Part shown: positions 27,869 to 40,202 of the stretch, one piece after another
Layout of the letters: each line of letters opens with the position of its first letter
Position numbering within the stretch: the stretch's first letter is position 1
From: Apis mellifera
Lineage: Eukaryota > Arthropoda > Insecta > Hymenoptera > Apidae
DNA: 64,000 nucleotides
Assembly: GCF_003254395.2 (NCBI RefSeq)
Contig: NC_037638.1
Span: 23,017,352 to 23,081,351 of the forward strand
Direction: 5' to 3'
Notes under the pieces: model-generated
What the model was told of the DNA's origin: nothing
Database searches by the model: none
The model's input: the letters and a program-made list of their open reading frames with translations, nothing else
Position numbers and translations under genes: made by a program

Positions 27869-27921
27869 ATGCTCGGTTGACAACACCGAGCATCGGGGAA
27901 TACTGCCAGTTGTCAACAACA
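27869..27921. other. Overlapping alternative inverted repeats
   Basis: ATGCTCGGT (27869-27877) and ACCGAGCAT (27885-27893) form a perfect 9-bp hairpin with a 7-base loop. GTTGACAAC (27876-27884), which covers that loop and the end of the left arm, is also a perfect 9-bp inverted repeat of GTTGTCAAC (27913-27921). The two stems share bases, so only one can form at a time in one strand. Confidence 0.6.
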
Positions 27922-30547
27922 CGCGGGACAAGTTCGTCAAGCAAGTCCGCTTACTATCCAGGGTTGCTGGATCGCGGTTACATCGTGGTGGACTGTTGGC
28001 GGCCAGGACGACAAAGAGAGAGGCAACAATGCGGATGCGATTAATCTTCGCCAATATCGCCTCGTCCTGCCTCGTCTTCCTCGCAGCGTTGAGCAAACGA
28101 GAAAAGGGAACGAGGAGAAAGAGAGGGACGAAGACACTGGTAAAGGAGAATGAAACGAAGGGATCGTTGCGTGTACGGGGATCGAGATTGCGAGGACGAC
28201 GACGACGAGAGCTTGTGAAATTCGAAGCTGTATGGGTATTTCGCGATGCTGGACACAAAAGCCTTTGAACACGGCTGTGGAGAATCGTTTCGAAAAATGT
28301 CCGCAAATGCGTGAGCTCGTGGCGAGCGGACGAGATTTGCGAAATTGCGAAAAGTGGATGTAATGGGTCGAATGGAAGAGATATAAGTGAAAAATCAGTT
28401 GAAAAATGGTTTATACGTTTATGTATATAATCGAGATGGATAAATGTTTGATTTGACGAAAGAAATTTTCATTTCATTTATAATTCGATCCAATAGATAT
28501 TTAATATCGTGCACAAAAGTCGGGAATGTTTTCTTTTGTACCAATAACATAAAATATTGCTTCGCATACGGTAAAATTATCCATGATCCGGAATGAAACA
28601 TTTTCAAATTCTTTTCATAATAATAACTTTTGCACAATCGTATTCCAGAATAAAAATTGTCTATTTACCCTTCAACCCTCCCTTCTTCCGCCCCATTTTC
28701 CATTTTTTAAAGTATCAATAAAACTTGCAAAATATATAATTTGGAAAATTCGCTTAATTTGTAAATTAAACGGGATCCAGTCGCATCACGGGACTGAGAA
28801 AGAAAATATTATCGATGGCCCGTTGTTCCGTTACAGGTGGAGCGATGGTTGGGGATGATGGTTCATCGAGCGAAATAAAGGCTGGATCGATTCGCAATAA
28901 ATCGGCGAAACATCATCGGCCGCGATGTCCCTTGCAATTTAACCAGCGGTTGAATAAATCCGGCCTGCTGAAAAATTAAAATGCACCCGCTGCGGGAGAC
29001 AATAAAAATCAGCGGAAAGAGAGAGAGAGAGAGGGGAGCCAGGAGGCCGCCATGATGGCCGCTGCCGCGCGCTCATTTGCAATTCGTGATTCGGCATACG
29101 CAACGTCATCGCGCGTGCGAAACCCCGATCTCGACATTCTTCCCTACGCTTTCCGTTTCGAAACATTTGCGTTTTATTCGAATCGCGTTTGAGCGTCACA
29201 TTCTATCCCTCTCTTCCCCTCGTCTTTCTCTCGTCCACCCCTTTTCTCTCTTCTTTGATCACCTGTCCTTCCACTTTTCTTGTCATTTTTCATTCCTCGC
29301 TTGCCCTTGCTTTCATCTTCTTCTTCTCTCTCTCTCTCCCTTCCCTTTGTCCTCTTCGATTCTCCATCCTCGTCCTCGAGTCGACTGGCGCGCATTCGAG
29401 GCACGCGCGGAAAATTTCGAAAAGGAGAATCAGAGGAGAGGACGAAGGGACGTACATCGACACACACAGCCACCCTTTTTGCGTGCATTACGGCTATTTA
29501 CAGCCGGGGCGGAAGGGACCCGTTTACGCGCGTACGTGCGAGCGAAAAGCGTTTCGAAAATCTGCACGAAGGTGGCACCGATGGGGGAGGGAGGAGGGAG
29601 CAGCGTCGACACGCGGCGAAAGCGAAAATTTGCGCGCGATCGCGATACGTGCTCGCGTCCATTGTGCGAAATTTCGACGGAAGAGAGAGAGAGAGAGAGA
29701 GATCGATAACGCGATAGAGAACGAGTTAAACGCGTATCAGAGATCGAATTTTATTTTCCCCTCGTCAGGGATATCAATTACACACGTCTATTAATTAAAA
29801 CGTTCCATTTTAACGGCTCGTTTTAGATTATTTTCGATGGGACGACGTTGCGACGAACGCGACGAGAGAAGATCGTCGGGATGGAATTTGACTTTCGGCT
29901 TGGAGAGAGAAAGAGAGAGGAAAAAAAGTTTACACCCAGCGCGAAACATTTCACGCTCAACGTCTACCGTCATTTTTATTTGAATTTTTTAACGGGTACT
30001 TAACAAAATTCGTTTTAAACGTTTTTTTTTAATGGATTACGGTGAAACAATTTTAAAATTACCCGAACGAGATTATTCTATTTCCATCGAACGAAAATTT
30101 TTTCGAGTTCTAAAAGAGATGTGAATATTAAGAGTGAAAGAAAAAAAAAAATCAAAATTGGTATGGAAAAAATTTGTAGCGTGCAAAAGATGGTAAAAAT
30201 TAACTTCCAAGATGTTGCAAAGGATTCGAAATATTCTTATCTTTTCTGTTTCCTGTAAATTTTATAAATTTACTCGTATTTCCAAATGTGATGAGCGTCA
30301 ACTAGTAATTTTCTATACATCAAACTTTCGATATTTTTGATATTTGTATATTTTTCACTAAATATCACAAGCCACGGAATACAATTTATAATTTATAAAC
30401 GAACAATGAGACGACGAACGATACAACTAGCAAAGACAGATCCACGCGCAAGCCATTTGGCCATTTCGCAAGGGGTTGGATCCATCCATGCGCCGTTCTC
30501 ACGTTCTCTTTATACGATTCGGATCCAGGGCTGCACGCCAAGCCAGG

Positions 30548-30549
<2 letters not shown>

Positions 30550-30589
<40 letters not shown>
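30550..30589. repeat. (TA)20 microsatellite
   Basis: About 20 uninterrupted AT units, the longest dinucleotide run in the window. It is translated as Ile-Tyr repeats in frames on both strands, which explains the misleadingly long open frames at 30337-31050 and 30386-30962. Confidence 0.95.
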
Positions 30590-30590
<1 letters not shown>

Positions 30591-32545
30591 TGTACGATAT
30601 GAAGGCAAAGAAGAGGAGGGGGTGGAGAGAAATGTGCGCACGCGACACATTTCCAAGTCGGTACGATCGAATCTCTCTCGATTTGACGACGGTGAATCGA
30701 AATTACCACAGATAGAAACGGAAGACGAAAGGATTGAGAGGTCGGAATGGATGGGATTGAAAGGATACGAGCGCGCGAGCAATCGCGAAAAATTGTCGCG
30801 GATAGCGCGGACCTTGGGGCGGGTGATATCTGAATATCGACGAGGCGAAGTTGGAAGCCGAGCGAGCGAGCGAGCGAGCAGGGCGGGGATTCGATCCGAG
30901 TTCGATAAAAATTCTCTCGATTTTTCGCGCCGATCCAGGGGATCAAACGCAGTTTCAGTCAACTTCTCCCGGCCGGGAAGCCTTAAATACGAGCGGCGCG
31001 AGTCGGCGCGACGTTATGGAACTTATGGGGAAACTTTGAATGGGACCTAGGAATTCTTCGTGTCTCGCTTATAAAGAACGATAAGTAGCGGGAGATTGTA
31101 AAGGGGAGAGTGCAAAGAGAGCGGTGGAATTGTTACTTGTTAGAGAACCGTACGTTACGGTTTCGGTGACCCCGTTCAAATAAATCCAATTTTCAACCGC
31201 GAGCAAGCGGAAGAAACTTTTCCAACGTTTTACCTCTTTCGTCATCTTTTCGTATTACTTGACGATTATTCTACGCCTTAGACACGTAGAATCTTAATTC
31301 TACGTTTAAATAATTCCACGAATTAATCGCGCCATTGAATCATACCACGATCCTATACAAATATATAAATTTACATAAGTGAACGCAGTATGTTCTTGAG
31401 ATGACCGACGAAATTCTAATAATCCGTTCCTTGTCTTCGTCGAACAGGCAGATACTTGTTTCTTCGTACACAAAGCAAACTTTGTTTCTCAAATAATTAA
31501 AAAAGATATTAGAAATTACCATTGATACGTAATACGAGATAAATACAATCTCGTAAATACGCACAAGTTACAAGATCCCTCCCTCCTTCTTTTTTCGTAC
31601 CGTGCACAACACAAGACTCGGAAACGAGATGGCAAGAAATTTCCTCTCCCTATCGTAGAGTTGACATTAAGGGGAGGGGAGAGAACGGCGGCCGATACTA
31701 CCGTGTCTATAGCGATCGCGAGAAGAAACGTTTCCTCGAGGCGATGGCTTTTACACCGCGGAGCGTTACGTGGGTGGAAAGCACTTCTTCCCGTAGCGTG
31801 GAAAAGCATCTCGGCCTGCATTTTCAATATATGGCTCGATACATGGCCCCGAATTTATGGCCATTCTCGAAACCCAAATACTTCGTCCAGGCCGAGTCTT
31901 TGTATGTGTACGTGTGTGTGTGTATACTCGGCGACATCGGCAGACGCGGCGCGGGATAGTTGAAGGATCGGCGGCCGGAGAACGCTACTCGAGTTTCAAT
32001 TAATTTGGGGAACCGTCGTTCCGTTTGTTTGCTCTGACCAACGAAACGGTTCTACGCGGTTGCAAAATAGCCATTCGATGATCCGACCAGTTTTCGGCTG
32101 CGATTGCCAATCCGGCTTACTCTTCTACCGGCTAGATTTCGGATCTAGTTTCGTTCTAACAGAATCTAGAGATACTAGGTTTATCTACAGAGTTTATCTA
32201 GGATACCAAATTTTTGAAAGTTTTCCATAATTGTACGCGTTTCACGAATCAATTTTATTTTACGGAGACGTGGAATTTGTGTTTGTATAATACGTATACG
32301 TCAATTTTTCAACGAGCAGAAAGAAGTTAATAATTAATAATTGAATTAAACAAGTTACAAGTCGTGGGAAATATGTAACAATGATGTGCTTTGTCGAAAT
32401 GTTGGACCGTGGTTACAATATTCGATCGAAAATATACATATTTAGACGTATTTTATATTATTATTTTATTCGTTCGTGTTATATATCGTAATACGTATAA
32501 TATGATAAATTAAAGTAATAGGAGGAAAATGAGAAACATTGCAGT

Positions 32546-32557
<12 letters not shown>

Positions 32558-32576
<19 letters not shown>

Positions 32577-32579
32577 TAT
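32558..32579. repeat. (TA)n microsatellite
   Basis: About 11 TA units preceded by an A-run. Confidence 0.9.
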
Positions 32580-34034
32580 CGTTATAATTGCGAATTGTCA
32601 TTAACTCACGATCCTCGTGCTCGGGTAATTCGACGAGTCGAATCGTGAGAAATTTGTTGAAAAATTCCAGCATGAGGGCGGGCGTTCGTCCATTCCCGGA
32701 ATTCCTGCACCCGCATTTCCTCCCTCTCTTTTTCTTTCTCCGAACAGGCGAGAGCGACTTTTAGCCGCTGGTCGTGACGATGACGTACTTGGACCATCAT
32801 TACAAACGTTTGAACAGGAGGACGAGGAAACAGTAGTCGGCATTTTTGAGTGCACTCCCCCAGCCCACGGGATAGAAACACGTGTAATGGAAGAAGAAAA
32901 ATATAGTTCGCGGAAATGGGCACGTAATGTCCGGGCAAGAAGGGAGTTAAAAACAACCGCGTAAAAAAAAATCAAACAAACTCGTGTTATCTCGTGCAAT
33001 GTCCTTTTAAAATATACTAAAGAATTAATACGATTAATATGGAAAAGATGATAGGATTTCTCCTCTTCCCGTCAACAGTCTTTGGAACAAAATGAGATGT
33101 AAAGAATAAATCTAGGATTTCTGGAAAAACGATTTACGCGACCTTTATTCATAAATTGTTTTTAACTCTTTCGTTATATTCTTCACAATCAACTAGTACG
33201 CGTTTCAAATATTTTGCTCACTCGTAACGCATTCGTTACTGAATTACCCCTCCTGTTGTTTGTTTAAATTTGATTAATCCAACATACTTACGTAATACAT
33301 TCTCCCCTTTTACAATATTCATCAATTTTCAACGAGAGAAAAGGGATCGCGCACCGTACAAAAGATCGGCTAAACAAATTGGAATTCTATCCTCATCGGG
33401 GGAACGATAAAAAGAACAAGCTGTTTCCTTCACCTTTTATGAAAAATCGCAAAAATTACCTTCTTCCAACTATTTACCAAGCACGAGAAGGAGAGGCGAG
33501 AAATAAATCCAAGAAATCGTAGAAACATCATTGGAAACGAGAGCGAGAAGAAGAAAAAGAAGAAGAGGAAGAAGCCTTTAAAGGGAGAATATTTCAAAAA
33601 TGCTGACCGAACTTTATCTTTCCGATTCCACGGGACCTATATATCCTGGGCCGAAAAGCAGGGAGAACGAAGGAATCGCTTGTGTCTCCGTGTACGTCGT
33701 CCCTCTCTTTCCCTCGCCCTCATACGTATATATACGTATCTCGCTCTTCTCGTACAGATGCAATCGGCCGCTTATGTGTCGGTGAAAAAGGACTCATATC
33801 GCAGAGCCCTCGAGTGTAACAGCGTTTGCCGTTACTCATATCTCGCATTATTGGAATTTAAGCTCGGTGGCTGGCTCCTCCGCCAGGCTTCGACCTTGAA
33901 TCGACGAACGTCTTCCTCTCGCCTTCCTCCCCTCCTCGATAACGACCAAAGGAGAAGATGTACGCTTAAGGGACGCTCGGCAGCCGAGGTCCCTTTTCAT
34001 CGAATACCTTTATACCATTCAACTGTCTTTCAAA

Positions 34035-34061
34035 GGGAGGAGGGGAGGGCGAAAGGGAGGG
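34035..34061 (+). other. Predicted G-quadruplex motif
   Basis: GGG-AGGA-GGGG-A-GGG-CGAAA-GGG-A-GGG: five guanine runs with loops of five bases or fewer on the plus strand. Confidence 0.65.
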
Positions 34062-35140
34062 CGAACGCTGGAAGGTAGTCGCGTCACGCAGACTGGAATA
34101 GGATGTCAGAGTCAGACGATGGGGGGACCGAATCGATACGTGCCGGTTCCCGGAGAGTATCGAAGAAGGAATCGGCAAGAAGTGGAGGTGACGATCGGAC
34201 ACGCGCTGGAAAATTTCGATTTTTTTTTCTTTCGTAACCCTTTTCGATTGTATCGAGAAATTTGATTCTGGAAATTATTGATAATATATATATATAGGTG
34301 GTTAGAAGGATGTCGCACGTTTCTTTCGAAGTGAGTTTTTCTGTGGAAGAATACGAATTAGTTGAAGAGGATATAGGCGAGGATAGATCTTTTAACACGT
34401 TTCATTCTAGATGCATCGTAGTTTCTTGGTATTTCTGTCTATCTCAATAGGAGACCAGTCATAAATCCTTCGAAAGTTGGGATTAGTAGTTTGTTATCTA
34501 AGCGTTCGGTTCGAATTTCGATAAGATCTTTCCATGGGATTATTATTAATCGATCACCCCTCGTTAACAAAAGACTTTTGAACAGAACTAGGGATTAAAA
34601 TCCATAATGTTAAAATGTAAAACCTTCTTAATAAAACCCTCTTTCATTTTAAGATGGAAAAAAGGAATTGGATTTCACAAATGGATTAACCAGTTTACCA
34701 CTCGTTAATTCTACTCGGCGCATCATCGATCGATCAATAATATCCCCGCGGAAATTAAAATTTACGACGAATCTTCTGGAATCTCGGGCATAACCGAAAA
34801 GGACGGTTCCGGAACAAGCTGGCGCAAAGTGGATCCCGCAAAAGGCAGGACCGTAATAGTTACTCGATTAACGAACAGCTTAAACCGCTCGAAAAGCCGC
34901 ATAATCCGCATCGTTCTTAAATATAATGGGCAAACAATTTCGCGGGAACATCGGTCGGTTTACCCACGGACGTGAACCCCACACCCCGTTCCCCGGCTGC
35001 GTTCACGTTTTTCGACGTCGTTCGTCGTTCGTCCGTGGGCGTCGTTGGTGGTAGTAAATTAAATCTGTCGGATTATGAAACGGGAGAGTAGAGCATATAT
35101 GCATAAGGACGGGTTTACATTCGATTCGCAGGACGTGGTA

Positions 35141-35161
35141 GGGCCGAAGGGAGGGAGGGGG
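35141..35161 (+). other. Predicted G-quadruplex motif
   Basis: GGG-CCGAA-GGG-A-GGG-A-GGGGG, with loops of 5, 1 and 1. It lies about 90 bases before a CT microsatellite on the same strand. Confidence 0.65.
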
Positions 35162-35249
35162 AGTTATCGTTAACCTGCGTCGCGACGAAAACAAACGATT
35201 TCGTAATGGAAATTCGCGGTTCATATTTCCACGGAGATTTCCCCTCCCC

Positions 35250-35269
35250 CCTCTCTCTCTCTCTCTCTC
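35250..35269. repeat. (CT)n microsatellite
   Basis: About ten CT units within a pyrimidine-rich run. Confidence 0.9.
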
Positions 35270-35668
35270 CCTCGAATCGGTCTCGAATCGAACGAACGAG
35301 TTCCACCAGTTCCAGCAAACAGACTGCTTCCAACTTTCGAAATCTTGCAAATATTTTGCTATCCGGATATGTATATCTTCGTTAACTCCTGTGCGGGTCT
35401 GCGTGGATATTCTGCATGAAAGGATGAAAAAAAAGAAACGAAAGAGAGAGAGAATCGTCGAGAGAGAAAAATTTCCGCATAAACTCCTTACTTCTCGTAA
35501 CGATCAGCTGTTCCCTTCCTTCGAAGGAAGCGTACAACTCCTCGGGGAGTGAAGAAAGGACGATCGTCTCCCCGTCTATCGAGTTTCTTTCGAGAAAGAA
35601 AATCGAAATTACGACTCGGTGGTAACGACTCGATTGCGCCATTGGGAGGAAAGTGTCACTCGATTCGA

Positions 35669-35693
35669 GGGAGGAGGAGGAGGAGGAGGAGGA
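35669..35693. repeat. (GGA)n microsatellite
   Basis: About eight GGA units. The reverse strand reads as poly-Ser in one frame. Confidence 0.9.
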
Positions 35694-36596
35694 TGGCTTG
35701 GTGGCTCGCCTCGAACGTCTCTTGTATCGAGGCGTCGCGATGATTAAGTGTCTTATCGAGGAAGGACGATTAATTGCTATCGTACTTGTCGCCAAGAAAA
35801 GAGCCACTTCCTCGCCGCTAACGTTCTTCCCCGCGTGACGAGGCGGCAAAAACCTACGAGACTATGGATCGAGCGGAGGCGAGCTTCCCGGCAAAAAGCT
35901 AAGCCAGGGGGAAATAACTATGCCAATTACGATTTTTATCGCGGCCCGTCCCTACTGCTACTAGCTACGCCCCTAAAACCGTGCGAATAACTGCGCTACA
36001 AAAATCGCAGCGAACGCGTAAAGCCGAGTAACGCGCGACGGCTGGTAATGAAAAGTGGTTGCGCGCACAGTGAATTATGGAACGCGACGATGTTTATGAA
36101 GTTAAGAGGGGGATGATATTCTCTTCCAATTTTCAAACATCAAAAATTTGAAAAGCGACGATAAAAATAGAAATTGAGAATATTTCTTCTCTAGAGGTGT
36201 CTTTAGAAAATCTTAGTATACTTGGAATTTTAAGATTTACTCTCTTCTGTTATTCTAATAAAAATTGTCAATCGTCGTAATTGATAATCGATTCAAAATA
36301 AATGCATGTGGAACGAATAAAAATAACATTACGAATCGATTAAAAAATTATCGAATTGTAAAATTTTATATTTAGTCGGGTAAGGAAGAAAATTGGAGAT
36401 AATCGATTCAGATATAGCATCAGCAATATCGAAGGTGCACAGATACGATCTTAAGCGTGTTCTCATTATTGAAAATTGGAATTCTCGTAACGAGAGCGAA
36501 GAATTATCTCGATGAAAAGTGACGATAATTCGCGAAAGATGAAACGAAAACAAAAAAAGAAAAAAAAAATGCAAGATTCGAATCTTAGCAAAGCTA

Positions 36597-36620
36597 TATA
36601 TATATATTATATATATATAC
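36597..36620. repeat. Interrupted (TA)n microsatellite
   Basis: Alternating TA with one TTA interruption. Confidence 0.85.
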
Positions 36621-38010
36621 CATTCCGCATGGTATCCACGAATAAAACCGGTGCTGGAACTGGTTATTTATTGGCGGCCCGTAGCGCGCATATCGGCGGT
36701 ACAATCTTGGCCCGGGCGGGCAGAAAAAGCTGAATGCGCACGATACAACCACGTAAAGGGAGGAGGAACGAGGCTCACGTGCTCACGGCACGTTAAACTT
36801 TCAATGGTTCGGCTACTTTAATACCATCTGGAAAGTGTAGCAGCCTACGACGAAGAGGGAATGGAGAAGAAGGAGAAAAAGAAGAAGAAGAAGAAAACGA
36901 TGGAATTTCTTGGCTCCAGCCTCTGTGTCATTGGTTAGGTTATCCCTCGTCTCCGGAATTTCCTCCACGCAACAACTCTAAGCGTAATTCGATTTATTAT
37001 TCATACCGGTTTACCATGGTGAACCACTCCTTCCCCTCCCCGCGCATATATAACAATAAATGCTGACAATGCACGACAAACACCACCACCGGTTATAAAT
37101 TAAATTCATAATTTATTCGCGAGCCTGTGGGTCACAGACGTGAAACACAGACTGACGGACATATCTGGAACGAAACTCGTGGCTCCGAAACTCGTTCTTA
37201 CCGCGTCTCGTTCGAGAAACGAGATTAACGGAGGGAAGATTGACGTAGTATTATCTCTATTAATATCTCTGAAAATCAAGGAATCCCGGGACGTCGGTTG
37301 GGATCAACGTTAAACCAAATGGAACATCCGAGAAAGGTGTTTTCGGGGATGGAAAGGTGGCCGGAACCCATAACCTACCGTCCTCGTTTTCCTTCATCTT
37401 GGACGGGAAGAACGGGAGGAGGAGAGTGTGTACGGCGAGTAACCGATCTTCGATTCCGGTTATTAGGTCCTAAAATCCCCTCCCTCCCTTCTTTTCGATC
37501 TTCCATCCGAAATAGCTTTGGCTCGAATTTCGTGGATGATGATCGGAAGCGAAAAAAGAAGAAGAGAAAGAAGGAGGAAAAAGAAAAAAAGGAAGCGAGA
37601 TGAAAAGAGAGAAAATAAAATAAAAAAAAAAAAGAAAAGAAACGATTCGACTTATGAAAGCTTTTTCAGTCTCACCTTACCGACACAGGTAGCAACCTCG
37701 TCCAAACTCGAGCCACTCCAAAGTCTCCGGGTTCAATCTGATTCCGAGGAATTGGATACAATGTCTGGGGCTTCGCCACCAGAACCGATTCGAAAGGTCC
37801 GACACGACAATATCAGACTCGTCCCCCTCGGTTTGCATCCGATACGCCGCCGCCCTTTTCCACTTTTTCCTACGCCTCCTCTCGATTTCGAACGACGGGG
37901 CGAGCGTTCATTGTGCGCGGGGATCGGTGGATGAAAGCGGGCCGTGTAATATCGGACCGTTCCGTTGGAAATTGATCGACTGCTTGCCATTACCATTCAC
38001 GAAATTCCTC

Positions 38011-38063
38011 CACGACGACGACGACGACCACGACCACGATCACGACCACGACGACGACGACGA
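38011..38063. repeat. Compound GAC/CAC triplet repeat
   Basis: About 18 triplets, nearly all CAC or GAC with one GAT, end in GAA. On the plus strand one 115-codon frame (37927-38274) reads them as alternating Asp and His. The rest of that frame matches no family I know and runs into the TATG microsatellite, so coding is unlikely. I list it as a repeat. Confidence 0.85.
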
Positions 38064-38136
38064 ACGAGGTCTATTTAGAAACAGAACGGCAGTAATCGAC
38101 CGAATGCTACCGAGCTATGCCCTTATAACCCATCTA

Positions 38137-38161
38137 CGTATGTATGTATGTATGTATGTAT
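38137..38161. repeat. (TATG)n microsatellite
   Basis: About six TATG units. Confidence 0.9.
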
Positions 38162-38397
38162 ACGTGTACGTACATACGATGACCCGGGCAAAATTCTATT
38201 TCGGTGTATTACGATCGAAACGTCTTGCGACGAGAGAAACAGATATAAGCCAGCCAGTCAAGTCTCAAATTTGAAAAATTCAAAAGAGGAATTGAAATAA
38301 AGATTTTTCCTAAAAATTTACGAGCGAATCTGTTGCGAAGAAAAAAAAATTATTCTTAGATGAAATTTTTTTTCCGGAGAGAATATTCGGATTCGAG

Positions 38398-38421
38398 ATA
38401 TTATTATTATTATTATTATTA
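38398..38421. repeat. (TTA)n microsatellite
   Basis: About eight TTA units. Confidence 0.9.
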
Positions 38422-40180
38422 ATTAATCGAATAAATTATTTAGGGAGAAATTTCGAGCGCGGAGTCAAGAAATTAATTAAACATTGGCATTAATCCTGGG
38501 GATTAATCGAACGATAAATTCTTCTGGAATAACTTTGCCACTTGACCACCGACGAAATCAACGATATTAAAATTATCGGTTGCACGCGTGCAAACCGTCG
38601 ACAATTTCACGATTAACTAGAAACAAAAGAGACGTTTGATGTAAATATCAATTCGAATATCGAAATTGCCATTTGTAATTCAATTCTAAAGCGTGTTCCC
38701 TCGCATTGACGAATGTCGAATATCGCTGATAATTGATCGCATCTTTCCACGCATTCCTTCGATCAATTTCGATCTGCAACAGACATCTATCAAAGAGAAA
38801 GAGAGAAAAAAAGAGAGACTATTTTCGAGACAGGTTTGAAATTTAATTACACCTCGTATCACGATCCTCGTTGAAAGAATCGAAGACGATACGACGATAG
38901 ATTTCGACTTTTCTCAACGCAATCTAACGATCGAACATTTGGGAGGAAGGGGAGGGGAGGAACGTTTTATGAAGACGAAACACCGAGCATCGAATTGGAC
39001 GACACGTTTTCGAATTTTCGTGCAAAATATTCGCCGTGATATCCGTAATTGTGTTACACGCAAAATCGCTCGTGGAAAGAACGTAATCAGGTCGAAAGTA
39101 ATAAACGTTGTCGCGAACGATAGATCGATCGTTCATAGCGGTAATTATAATAAAAAACAACGAATATCGTAGAATTTTCTGACGGGTTTGATGAAAAATA
39201 ATAAAGGGAAGCGTAATTAACGCCAGACGATCTTTGAATTTTCTTTTTTTTTTCTTGCTTTAAGATTGTTAATAATAATCGGGATTGTTGTAAGAATTTA
39301 TAATTTTAAACGTGATAGAGACACGATTATTAATCTTTATGCAACTTTTTTAATTTTCGAAATTTGTTAAATGTGTCACCGATTATATCTCCATTAAAGC
39401 TAATCATTTGTTTTATAAAAAGTTAAATATATTTTGACTGGAAAATGCGAAAGTTCTTTTTCTCTTTTTCCAAAAATTTAATCAATTAATTTGTTTTCTG
39501 AATAATTGTTAGATTTTATATAATGCAAATCTATCAAATCCCATCAAAGAGATTATAATTTCCACGAGTAATCTATATTTATACGAAACATTTATCATTC
39601 GATGTAAACGATTCAAGTTTGAGATACGCGACATGAAATATCACAGACTCGCTTCTAACCTTCTCACGTTTAATGCTTAAAACTTAACAATAAAATAATT
39701 ATTAATTCAATTTCTCTATTAATCTTATCGCAAGAATTTAACAAATAATCATTTCGAAATTTCCGTATATAATATATAATCCATACGAATATATGACGAT
39801 AATTCTAACAGAATGTTAACAGAATGTTCTGCCAGCTCGAAACATCCAATGCACGTATTTATACGTATCGGGATAGAGAGAGAGAGAAAAAAAAAAGGAT
39901 AATAAACTCGAATATAAAAGCGGAATTAAATCGAACGCCGTCCTACTCGAAAATGTGATCGTAGTGAAAAATCATCGGGCGAAAATTTCCATCTCGATTT
40001 TCGGTAATATCCGGCTCGGTTTATTAGATACATTTTAACGACGAAACGAAACATTTTACATTAAAACGGGACACGGTCGAAAAATTTCCACGAACGAAAC
40101 GTCCTTCCGCGTTATATTGTTCCCGGATCTATCGTTAAAATGGTGAATAATATTTGGCAGCAAGGGTGCGCGTGAAACGC

Positions 40181-40202
40181 ACGTGCGTGCGTGCGTGCGT
40201 GC
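40181..40202. repeat. (GTGC)n microsatellite
   Basis: About five GTGC units. The alternating purine-pyrimidine pattern favours Z-DNA. Confidence 0.85.

Larger units (their letters stand above)
24192..30549. other. Non-coding stretch
   Basis: No gene is recognised. AT-rich DNA (to about 24760) gives way to CpG-rich DNA (24800-25580) that carries a long G-run. AGAAGGCTTC occurs twice at 26048-26073. CpG-rich DNA at 26940-27330 shows frames on both strands without known domains. GA and CT tracts lie at 29017-29035, 29320-29340 and 29682-29702. A 46-codon frame with the context GCCGCCATGATGG starts at 29052 and stops at 29192; it is too short and unfamiliar to call. Confidence 0.55.
30590..36596. 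other. Non-coding stretch
   Basis: No gene is recognised. A (GCGA)n tract is at about 30859-30879. CTAG motifs cluster at 32128-32205, with TTTATCTA repeated. A TA tract is at 32558-32579 and GAA-rich DNA at 33545-33578. G-rich motifs are listed separately. A CT tract is at 35250-35269. Frames of up to 155 codons (35382-35849) are open on both strands over GGA-repeat DNA and include a translated Ser tract. Confidence 0.55.

Noticed and set aside
29052..29192. 46-codon frame with context GCCGCCATGATGG
   Set aside because: The vertebrate-type start context means little in insects, the frame is short, and no domain or repeat supports it.
29077..29794. Three overlapping plus-strand frames of 145-210 codons
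   Set aside because: All three frames are open at once over CT, GA and CpG-rich low-complexity DNA, as expected from a lack of TA-containing stops and not from coding.
30337..31050. Longest open frame (237 codons, plus strand)
   Set aside because: It runs through the (TA)20 microsatellite as Ile-Tyr repeats and through a GCGA repeat. Two minus-strand frames of 150 and 186 codons overlap it, and no domain is recognisable.
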